Made by a program: the position numbers and the translations under genes. Of a stretch of 6,574 nt of DNA, positions 1-5,526 are shown piece by piece (positions within the stretch are counted from its first letter, which is position 1; each line of letters begins with the position of its first letter). The stretch is taken from the NCBI GenBank assembly GCA_017999235.1, contig JAGOBN010000240.1, positions 1 through 6,574 on the forward strand. Direction: 5' to 3'. The notes under the pieces are model-generated. The model was not told the DNA's origin, ran no database searches, and saw only the letters and a program-made list of their open reading frames with translations. Source of the DNA: Anaerolineales bacterium. Lineage in GTDB: Bacteria; Chloroflexota; Anaerolineae; Anaerolineales; UBA6663.

Positions 1-118
1 GCGGATGGGCGAACCGAGCGATATCGCCAACGCCTACCTGTTCCTGGCGCCGGATGAGGCCAGCTTCATCACCGGCGTCACCCTGCGCGTGGACGGCGGC
101 ATCCGGGTCGGCACTTAA
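1..118 (+). CDS. Short-chain dehydrogenase/reductase (SDR), C-terminal end only
   Basis: Reading from base 2, the frame gives 38 residues and a TAA stop at 116-118; the rest of the gene lies left of the window. The peptide begins [20 protein letters not shown] and ends [18 protein letters not shown]. This matches the tail of classical NAD(P)-dependent SDRs: a 'G-x-P-x-DIA' turn, a helix ending in 'FL', then 'xxxTG-x-x-x-x-VDGG'. The catalytic Tyr-Lys pair and the Rossmann Gly motif are outside the window, so the substrate and cofactor cannot be read. FabG-like reductases and many catabolic alcohol dehydrogenases share this tail. The next gene starts 14 bases downstream on the same strand, which suggests co-transcription with the acyl-CoA synthetase and a role in oxidising or reducing a CoA-linked or related intermediate. 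That last point is inference. Confidence 0.88.
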   Translation, partial: RMGEPSDIANAYLFLAPDEASFITGVTLRVDGGIRVGT

Positions 119-132
119 TCACCCCGCCCAGC

Positions 133-1647
133 ATGCACGCCGCCGATTTGCTCACCAGCCGGGCGCGGCTCACCCCGGAGCGGGTGGCGTTGGTGGAGCT
201 GGCCGCCGGCCGGCGCCACACCTACGCCGAGCTCAACGCGCGCGCCAACCGCGCCGCCAACTTTCTGCGCGCGCGCTATGGCGTCCAAAAAGGCGACCGC
301 GTGGCGCTCCTGGCGCACAACAGCGTCATCTACCTGGATTTGCTGTACGGGCTGGCCAAGATCGGCGCCATCTTCGCGCCGCTCAACTGGCGGCTGACCG
401 CCCACGAGCTGACCTACATCGTCCAGGATTGCGCGCCGGCCGTCCTGATTTGCGGGCCAGAATTTACAGAGGTGCTGGCCGAGATGCGGCCGGCGCTGAC
501 CGTGCCGCACTACCTGGGCGCCGAGGGCGCCGTGCTGCCAGACGCCGCCTATGAGGCCGAGCTGGCCGCCGCCTCCGCCGCCGAGCCGGAGCGTCCGCCC
601 CTCTCCGGGGACGACCTGTGCTGCTTGCTCTACACTTCCGGCACCACCGGCCGGCCCAAAGGCGCCGGCCTGCCGCAGCGCCAGGTGCTGTGGAACTGCA
701 TCAACACCGTCATCAGCTGGGGCTTGCGCGAGGACGATATCTCGCCGGCGCTGACGCCGCTCTTTCACGCCGGCGGGCTGTTCGCGTTTCTCACGCCGAT
801 TCTGTACGTGGGCGGCCGGGTGGTGCTGGCGCGCACCTTTGAGCCGGAGGCTTCCCTGCGCGCCATCACCGCCGAAGCCTGCACCGTCATCCTGGGCGTG
901 CCGACGCTCTTCCAGATGTGGCTGGCCGCGCCGGGCTTTGCCCAGGCGGATTTCAGCCGCGTGCGCTTCTTCATCAACGGCGGCGCGCCCATCCCCGCGC
1001 CGCTGGTGGCCGCCTGGCGCGCGGCCAAGGGCGTGGTCATGCGCCAGGGCTATGGCCTGACCGAGGCCGGCGTCAATTGTTTCAGCATGACGGACGCCGA
1101 GGCCGCCGCCAAGCCCGGCTCGGTGGGCAAACCGATCTTTCACAGCCAGGCGCGGCTGGTGGACCCGGCCACCGGGCTGGAAGCCGCCGCCGGCGAACTG
1201 CAGATCGCGGGCCCGCACGTCTGCGCCGGCTACTGGCGCAACCCGGCCGCCACGGCGGAAGCCCTGCGCGACGGCTGGTTTCACACCGGCGACATGGCCC
1301 ACCGCGATGCCGAAGGCTTTTACTACATCGTCGGCCGCTACAAGGACATGCTCAAGAGCGGCGGCGAGAACGTGTACGCGGCCGAGGTCGAAGCCGTGTT
1401 CCGCGAGCATCCGGCCGTGGCGGACGCCGCGCTGATCGGCCAGCCGGACGAAAAGTGGGGCGAGGTCGGCCTGATGGTGGTGGTGCGCCGGCCGGACCAG
1501 GCCGCCAGCGAAGCCGATCTATTAGCTTTCTGCCAGAGCCGCCTGGCCAAGTTCAAAATCCCAAAACGCGTGATCTTCACCGATGGCCTGCCCTACTCAC
1601 CCTACGGCAAGGTGGAAAAGGTCAAACTGCGCGAGCGCTATCTCTAA
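133..1647 (+). CDS. AMP-forming acyl-CoA synthetase (fatty/organic acid-CoA ligase)
   Basis: This 504-residue protein belongs to the ANL adenylating family, which activates a carboxylic acid with ATP to an acyl-AMP and then transfers it to CoA in the cytoplasm. The visible motifs are in order: P-loop-like YTSGTTGRPKG (167-177), GYGLTE (306-311), GWFHTGD (381-387), the hinge GRYKDMLKSGGENV (401-414), and the C-terminal PYSPYGKVEK, whose K493 is the expected adenylation lysine. The length is normal for medium or long-chain acyl-CoA or aromatic acid-CoA ligases, and no part is missing. The acyl pocket cannot be read by eye, so chain length and aromatic versus aliphatic preference are open. ATG 133 gives a standard N-terminus, but no clear Shine-Dalgarno sequence precedes it. 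It lies 14 bases after the SDR stop. The stop codon is the first part of a short repeat array leading to the hydrolase gene. Confidence 0.93.
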   Translation: MHAADLLTSRARLTPERVALVELAAGRRHTYAELNARANRAANFLRARYGVQKGDRVALLAHNSVIYLDLLYGLAKIGAIFAPLNWRLTAHELTYIVQDCAPAVLICGPEFTEVLAEMRPALTVPHYLGAEGAVLPDAAYEAELAAASAAEPERPPLSGDDLCCLLYTSGTTGRPKGAGLPQRQVLWNCINTVISWGLREDDISPALTPLFHAGGLFAFLTPILYVGGRVVLARTFEPEASLRAITAEACTVILGVPTLFQMWLAAPGFAQADFSRVRFFINGGAPIPAPLVAAWRAAKGVVMRQGYGLTEAGVNCFSMTDAEAAAKPGSVGKPIFHSQARLVDPATGLEAAAGELQIAGPHVCAGYWRNPAATAEALRDGWFHTGDMAHRDAEGFYYIVGRYKDMLKSGGENVYAAEVEAVFREHPAVADAALIGQPDEKWGEVGLMVVVRRPDQAASEADLLAFCQSRLAKFKIPKRVIFTDGLPYSPYGKVEKVKLRERYL

Positions 1648-1695
1648 TCACCCAATCACCAATCACCAATCATCAATCACTCAATCACCAATCCC
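1646..1695. repeat. AATCACC-type short tandem repeat, seven units
   Basis: Seven copies of AATCAC or a one- or two-base variant start at 1646, 1654, 1661, 1668, 1675, 1683 and 1690, so the period is 7 or 8 bases. The fourth unit reads AATCAT and the last AATCCC. The array begins within the TAA stop of the acyl-CoA synthetase and runs up to the ATG of the hydrolase, so it is the entire spacer. It is markedly poorer in G than the surrounding DNA. It leaves no room for a Shine-Dalgarno sequence before the hydrolase start. Copy-number change would alter spacing but not a reading frame. Function unknown. Confidence 0.85.
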
Positions 1696-2538
1696 ATGCC
1701 CACTCTCGCGGTCAACGATCTCGAACTCTATTACGAACTCCACGGCGCCGGCGAGCCGCTGGTGCTGATCGCGGGCCTGGGCTACGACGGCTGGCAATGG
1801 CACCGCATGCTCCCCGGCCTGGCGGAGCGCTTCCGCGTCGTGGTGTTTGACAACCGCGGCGCCGGCCGATCCAGCAAGCCGGCCGGCCCCTACACGGCCC
1901 AGCTGCTGGCCGCCGACACTGCCGCGCTCATCACGGCCCTCGGCCTCGGCCCCGCGCACGTGCTCGGCCATTCGATGGGCGGTTTCGTGGCCCAGGCCCT
2001 GGCGCTCAGCCGGCCGGACCTGGTGAATAAGCTGATCCTGGCCGCCACCAATTTCGGCGGGCCGCGCCACGTGCCGATCACGCCCGAAGCCCTGGCCGTG
2101 CTGACCGATACCCAGTCTGACCCGCTGGAGCGCCTGCGCCGCGGCGTCGCCATCAGCACCGCCCCCGGCTGGGCGGCGGCGCATCCGGAGAGCGTCCAGG
2201 CCTGGCTGGATTACCGCGCCGCGCATCCGCTGGACCCGGCCGGCTACCAGGCCCAGCTGGCGATTGGCCTGAGCCTGTATCCTGAGGCCGCCTGTTTCGA
2301 GCCGCACCTCCCAAACCTCCAGGCGCCGACCCTGATCCTGTTTGGCGCGCACGACAAGGTGGTGCCGCCCGCCAACGCCGAACGGCTGGCGCGCCAGATC
2401 CCGGGCAGCCGGGTTGAGATCCTGCCGGAGGCCGGCCACTTATTCCCCTTTGAAGTCCCGGAAGCCGCCAACGCCGCGGTCATCCGGTTTCTAACCACGT
2501 CTGGATCGGAGGTGATCAGTCTCACGCATCACACCTGA
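1696..2538 (+). CDS. Alpha/beta hydrolase fold protein
   Basis: This 280-residue protein has the full catalytic set of an alpha/beta hydrolase. The nucleophile elbow GHSMGG (91-96) supplies Ser93, LILFGAHDKVVPP (214-225) the acid Asp220, and EAGHLFPFE (245-253) the base His248. An oxyanion region, LVLIAGLGYDGWQW (22-35), and the FDNRGAGRSSKP segment (51-62) are typical of the 3-oxoadipate enol-lactonase, esterase and haloperoxidase-like branch. There is no signal peptide, so the enzyme is probably cytoplasmic. Family membership does not settle the substrate: ester, lactone, thioester and C-C bond hydrolases all look alike here. ATG 1696 gives the usual N-terminus with strand NDLELYYELHG, but no ribosome binding site is seen, because the spacer is a short repeat array. 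Its position between a CoA ligase and a solute transporter suggests it acts on the imported compound or a product of it. Confidence 0.92.
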   Translation: MPTLAVNDLELYYELHGAGEPLVLIAGLGYDGWQWHRMLPGLAERFRVVVFDNRGAGRSSKPAGPYTAQLLAADTAALITALGLGPAHVLGHSMGGFVAQALALSRPDLVNKLILAATNFGGPRHVPITPEALAVLTDTQSDPLERLRRGVAISTAPGWAAAHPESVQAWLDYRAAHPLDPAGYQAQLAIGLSLYPEAACFEPHLPNLQAPTLILFGAHDKVVPPANAERLARQIPGSRVEILPEAGHLFPFEVPEAANAAVIRFLTTSGSEVISLTHHT

Positions 2539-2573
2539 CGTTCCGCCTGTATTTTGGCTGCTGATTTCCAATT

Positions 2574-2580
2574 GAGGAGA
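2574..2580 (+). promoter_or_regulatory. Ribosome binding site of the substrate-binding protein
   Basis: GAGGAGA lies 10 bases before ATG 2591 and is a purine-rich match to the Shine-Dalgarno sequence. It is the clearest such site in the window and stands out against the acyl-CoA synthetase and hydrolase starts, which have none. This fits the need for high expression of the binding protein. The 52-base gap it sits in (2539-2590) is also less G+C-rich than the flanking genes. Confidence 0.75.
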
Positions 2581-2590
2581 AGAACCGAAC

Positions 2591-3949
2591 ATGAAGCTCT
2601 TACGCAAATTCGCTTTTCTGACCGTCGCGGCCTCGCTGGTCTTGGCCGCCTGCGCGCCGGCCGCCACCCCGGAGCCGACCCAGGCCCCGGCGCCGACCGC
2701 GGCGCCCACCGACGCCCCGGCCCCCACCGACGTTCCCGCGCCGACCGCGGCGCCCACCGATGTTCCGGCCCCCACCGCGGCCCCCATGAAGGACCCGGTC
2801 ATCGTCGGCCTGATGTCGGATAATTCCGGCGCCCTGTCCGCCTACGGCAAGATGCTGGAGAACGGCTTCGCCCTGGGCCTGAAGTACGCCACCAACGGCA
2901 CCAACGCCGTCGCCGGCGCGCCCATCGAAGTCATCATCAAAGACACGGCCAGCGTGCCGGACACCGGCACCACCCTGGCGCGCGAAGCGCTGGAGAAGGA
3001 CGGCGCCCAGGTCCTGATCGGCGCGCCCTCGTCCAGCGTGGCCCTGGCCATCTCGGCCGTGGCCGCCGAGAACAAGGTGGTGTACATCGCCGGCCCGGCC
3101 GCGTCCCCGGCCCTGACCGCCGCCAACTTCAACGTCTACACCTTCCGCAACGGCCGCACCAGCGTGCAGGACGCGCTGACCATGGGCGCCGCCCTGGTCA
3201 ACCTGTCCGAAGCCAAGACCTTCGTGCAGATCGCGCCCGACAACGCCTTCGGGCGCGGCTCGGCCGCCGCCTTCTACGCCATCGTCAAGGGCGCCGGCGG
3301 CGCGTTCCCGCTCAACGATACGGCCGATGGCGCCGGCTCGGTCTTCGCGCCGGCCGACACCACCGACTTCACGCCCTACGTCAACCAGCTGCTCGACTCG
3401 GGCGCGGACACGGTCATCGTCACCTGGGCCGGCAGCTTCGTGGCCCTGTTCCAGTCCCTGCAGCAGTCCGGCGTCTTCGACCAGATGACGGTGGCCACCG
3501 GGATGGGCGATAATGAGGCCCTGAAGGCCGGCTACGCCGACGCGATTGGCGCGGTGGGCGTGAGCGTCTACCACTACAGCCTGTTCGACAACGACGTCAA
3601 CAACTGGCTGGTGGAGAACCACCAGGCCGACTACGGCACCCCGCCGGACCTGTTCACCGAAGCCGGCTTCAACGCCGCCATCATGCTGGTCAAGGCGCTG
3701 GAAGCCACGGACGGTGATCCGTCCGCCGACGCCCTGATCGCGGCCCTGGAAGGCCTGCAGTTCGACGGCCCCAAGGGCGCCTACGAAGTGCGCGCCACCG
3801 ACCACACCCTGCTCCAGCCGATGACGCTGGTGAAGCTGGTCAACGCCGACGACCCGGACTACAAGTTCGTGGAGTTGGTGGAGTTGTTCGACGCGGCCCA
3901 GACCGCTCCGCCGTGCGCCGTGCCGGCCGAGCTGAACCGCTGTAAGTAA
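2591..3949 (+). CDS. Liv-type ABC transporter substrate-binding lipoprotein
   Basis: This 452-residue protein is a type I periplasmic-binding-fold receptor of the branched-chain amino acid/amide (HAAT) class. It captures a solute outside the membrane and delivers it to the LivHMGF-type complex. Residues 1-20 are a signal peptide (basic MKLLRK, hydrophobic core). LAAC (18-21) is a lipobox, so Cys21 should be lipidated and anchor the protein. Residues 22-65 are an Ala/Pro/Thr/Asp linker with an internal repeat. The mature domain begins near DPVIVGLMSDNSG (68-80). It includes GAPSSSVA (144-151), the usual region of ligand-contacting Ser/Thr, then DTTDFTPYVNQL (257-268) and GPKGAYEVRATDH (393-405), all landmarks of the family. 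Cys442 and Cys451 near the C-terminus could form a disulfide. Codons are almost all C- or G-ending, as in strongly expressed genes. The ligand is unknown: the family also binds amides, urea, aromatic acids and other carboxylates. Confidence 0.94.
   Translation: MKLLRKFAFLTVAASLVLAACAPAATPEPTQAPAPTAAPTDAPAPTDVPAPTAAPTDVPAPTAAPMKDPVIVGLMSDNSGALSAYGKMLENGFALGLKYATNGTNAVAGAPIEVIIKDTASVPDTGTTLAREALEKDGAQVLIGAPSSSVALAISAVAAENKVVYIAGPAASPALTAANFNVYTFRNGRTSVQDALTMGAALVNLSEAKTFVQIAPDNAFGRGSAAAFYAIVKGAGGAFPLNDTADGAGSVFAPADTTDFTPYVNQLLDSGADTVIVTWAGSFVALFQSLQQSGVFDQMTVATGMGDNEALKAGYADAIGAVGVSVYHYSLFDNDVNNWLVENHQADYGTPPDLFTEAGFNAAIMLVKALEATDGDPSADALIAALEGLQFDGPKGAYEVRATDHTLLQPMTLVKLVNADDPDYKFVELVELFDAAQTAPPCAVPAELNRCK
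2687..2782 (+). repeat. Two-copy 48-base in-frame repeat in the lipoprotein linker
   Basis: Bases 2687-2734 and 2735-2782 are near-copies encoding residues 33-48 and 49-64 of the binding protein. Copy one reads PAPTAAPTDAPAPTDV and copy two PAPTAAPTDVPAPTAA. Shorter PAPT and AAPTD units recur within each copy. The linker probably acts as a flexible spacer between the lipid anchor and the binding domain. Such tracts change length easily by replication slippage in steps of whole codons. Confidence 0.8.
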
Positions 3950-3959
3950 GCGTTCGACC

Positions 3960-4023
3960 GCCGCCGAGACACGGAGACACAGAGTGAATTCAACCCGCCT
4001 CTGTGTCTCTGTGTCTCAGTGGC
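3960..4023. repeat. Imperfect palindrome built from 8-base units; strong RNA stem-loop
   Basis: The left arm GAGACACGGAGACACAGAG (3966-3984) pairs with the right arm CTCTGTGTCTCTGTGTCTC (3999-4017) over all 19 positions, with one G-T pair at 3973/4010. The loop is 14 bases. Beyond one C-A mismatch (3965/4018) the stem goes on for five more pairs out to 3960 and 4023, including a G-T at 3963/4020. Each arm is itself a tandem of an 8-base unit (GAGACACR on the left, CTCTGTGT on the right). It lies 10 bases after the binding protein stop and before livG. There is no T run after it, so it does not look like an ordinary terminator. Similar CTCTGTGTCTCTGTG-type palindromes recall dispersed intergenic repeats seen in other bacteria (from memory). 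A role in protecting the 3' end of the upstream message is possible. Confidence 0.85.
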
Positions 4024-4040
4024 CCATTTGGCCGACACCC

Positions 4041-4046
4041 AGAAGG
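4041..4046 (+). promoter_or_regulatory. livG: Ribosome binding site that decides the livG start
   Basis: AGAAGG lies five bases before ATG 4052 and is a fair Shine-Dalgarno match. It supports ATG 4052 over the in-frame GTG at 4019, which lies inside the right arm of the palindrome and has no such site. Confidence 0.6.
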
Positions 4047-4051
4047 CTGTG

Positions 4052-4813
4052 ATGAGCGACGATTTCATCCTTGAAGGCCAGGGGCTGGCCAAACACTTCG
4101 GCGGTTTGCGGGCGGTGGATGGCGTCACCCTGCGCGTCCAGGCCGGCGCCTTGCACTCCATCATCGGCCCCAATGGCGCCGGCAAGACCACGCTCTTCAA
4201 CCTGCTCAGCGGCACGCTCAAGCCCACCCGGGGCCGCGTGCTGCTGCGCGGCCAGGACATCACCGGCCGGCCCCTGCATCAGATGGCGCGCCTCGGGCTG
4301 GGCCGGTCGTTTCAGATCACCAACGTCTTCCCCAATCTAACCGTGCTGGAGAATGTGCGGCTGGCGGCCCAGGCCCTGGGCCGGGACAGCCTCAACTTCT
4401 GGCGGCCGGCCGCCGCCTTCACCCGCTACGCCGAACACGCCGAGCACGTGCTGGGGCAAGTGGGCCTGGCCGCCAAGCTGGCGGTGCCGGCCGCGGCCCT
4501 GCCGCATGGCGACAAACGCAAACTGGAGCTCGCCATCATCCTGGCCGGCGATCCGGCCGTGCTGCTGCTGGACGAGCCGACCGCCGGCATGGCCTCCGAG
4601 CAGGTGCCGCAGTTCATGGACCTGATCGGCCAGATCCGGCGCGCGGGCGGCAAAACCGTGGTGCTGGTGGAGCACAATATGAGCATCGTGATGAGCGTCT
4701 CTGACCAGATCACGGTGATGCACCAGGGCCGGCTGCTGGCCGAGGGCACGCCGGCCGAAATCGCCGCCAACAAGGCCGTGCAAAAGGCCTACCTGGGCGA
4801 ACACGCCGAGTGA
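4052..4813 (+). CDS. livG: Liv-type ABC transporter ATP-binding protein LivG
   Basis: This is one of the two cytoplasmic ATPases that drive the Liv/HAAT importer. From ATG 4052 it has 253 residues, the usual LivG length. Walker A is GPNGAGKTT (39-47, Lys45). The Q-loop is in SFQITNVFPNLTV (86-98, Gln88), and FPNLTV is typical of LivG. The signature is LPHGDKRKLELA (150-161), a LivG-style replacement of LSGGQ. Walker B is VLLLDEPTAGM (170-180, Glu175), and the switch histidine is His208 in VLVEHNM. The C-terminus, with NKAVQKAYLGE, is also standard. A longer reading from GTG 4019 would add 11 residues (MAHLADTQKAV) partly encoded by the palindrome; ATG 4052 with its ribosome binding site is preferred. 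The stop overlaps the first codon of livF by four bases (GTGA), which suggests coupled translation. The substrate is set by the binding protein and permeases, not by this subunit. Confidence 0.94.
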   Translation: MSDDFILEGQGLAKHFGGLRAVDGVTLRVQAGALHSIIGPNGAGKTTLFNLLSGTLKPTRGRVLLRGQDITGRPLHQMARLGLGRSFQITNVFPNLTVLENVRLAAQALGRDSLNFWRPAAAFTRYAEHAEHVLGQVGLAAKLAVPAAALPHGDKRKLELAIILAGDPAVLLLDEPTAGMASEQVPQFMDLIGQIRRAGGKTVVLVEHNMSIVMSVSDQITVMHQGRLLAEGTPAEIAANKAVQKAYLGEHAE

Positions 4814-5514
4814 CGCGCATGCTTGAAGTCGACACCATCCACACCTTCATCGGCCAGTTTCACATCCTGGAAGGCGTCTCGCTGAGCGTCCCGGCCGGGA
4901 GCATCACGGCCCTGCTGGGCCGCAACGGCGCCGGCAAGACCACCACCCTGCGCTCGATCATGGGCCTGGTCCCGCCGCGCTCCGGCGTCATCCGCCTGGA
5001 CGGCCAGGACCTGCGCGGCCGCCGGCCCTACGAGATCGCGGCCCTGGGGATCGGCTATGTGCCGGAGCATCGCGCCGTGTTCCGCGACCTGACGGTGGAG
5101 GAGAATCTGCGCATCGCCGAACGCCGGCGCGGCGATCTGGCCAAGCGCCAGGAGTTCCTCTTTGAGCTGTTCCCCGATCTGCTGAAGTTCTACAAATTGC
5201 CGGGCGGCCAGCTCTCCGGCGGCCAGCAGCAGATGCTGGCCATCGCCCGCGCGCTGGTGGCCGATAACCGGCTGCTGCTGATCGACGAGCCGAGCGAGGG
5301 CCTGGCGCCCGTGATTGTGGACAACATCGTCCAGGCGCTGCGCCGGCTCTCCGCCCAAATGACCGTGCTCCTGGTGGAGCAGAATTTCCGGATGGCCGCC
5401 GCGCTGGCCGACCGGTATTACATCCTGGACGACGGCCAGGCCGTCCACTCCGGTGAGATGAAAACGCTGGCCGGCGATCCGGCCCTGATTGCGCGCTATT
5501 TGGGCGCCGGCTGA
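4810..5514 (+). CDS. livF: Liv-type ABC transporter ATP-binding protein LivF
   Basis: This 234-residue protein is the second ATPase, expected to pair with LivG under the LivH/LivM permeases. Walker A is GRNGAGKTT (37-45). Then come GYVPEHRAVFRDLTVEENL (82-100), with the LivF-type Glu in the Q-loop region, and the signature LSGGQQQ (135-141). Walker B is LLLIDEPSEGLAP (155-167, Glu160). VEQN (189-192) has Gln where LivG has the switch His, which is normal for LivF. The length is typical. Two starts are possible: GTG 4810, overlapping the livG stop as GTGA, or ATG 4819, five bases after that stop, giving the common N-terminus MLEV. The overlap start is listed, but ATG 4819 is nearly as likely. 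The livH-type permease starts 12 bases after the stop, so livG, livF and livH look like one transcription unit. Confidence 0.94.
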   Translation: MTRMLEVDTIHTFIGQFHILEGVSLSVPAGSITALLGRNGAGKTTTLRSIMGLVPPRSGVIRLDGQDLRGRRPYEIAALGIGYVPEHRAVFRDLTVEENLRIAERRRGDLAKRQEFLFELFPDLLKFYKLPGGQLSGGQQQMLAIARALVADNRLLLIDEPSEGLAPVIVDNIVQALRRLSAQMTVLLVEQNFRMAAALADRYYILDDGQAVHSGEMKTLAGDPALIARYLGAG

Positions 5515-5526
5515 AAGCGAGACGCC

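Noticed and set aside
115..1410. Long minus-strand open frame (431 codons) opposite the acyl-CoA synthetase
   Set aside because: It lies antisense to a gene with all family motifs. Its translation is low-complexity Gly/Ala/Arg/Gln-rich with no recognisable domain, as expected from G/C-ending codons read on the other strand.
1646..1695. CRISPR-like array
   Set aside because: Units are 7-8 bases with no spacers, far too short for CRISPR repeats.
918..1850. Plus-strand frame of 310 codons joining the acyl-CoA synthetase end and the hydrolase start
   Set aside because: It is an out-of-frame shadow of two well-supported genes, Arg/Gly-rich and without motifs.
2539..2590. Own promoter for the binding protein gene in the 52-base gap
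   Set aside because: TATTTT at about 2550 resembles a -10 element, but no -35 element at proper spacing could be defended. A promoter inside the end of the hydrolase gene cannot be excluded.
2600..3805. Long minus-strand open frame (401 codons) opposite the binding protein gene
   Set aside because: The translation is Gly/Arg/Val-rich and repetitive because it reads the Pro/Ala linker and biased codons backwards. No domain is seen.
3960..4023. Intrinsic transcription terminator
   Set aside because: The stem is strong, but it is followed by AGTGGCCCATTTGG rather than a T run, and livG directly downstream has no promoter that can be defended. Termination of the whole operon here is unlikely.
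5050..5390. Missing Q-loop glutamine and switch histidine in LivF
   Set aside because: Glu in the VPE-x-R segment and Gln in VEQN are the normal LivF forms, so this is not a loss of function.
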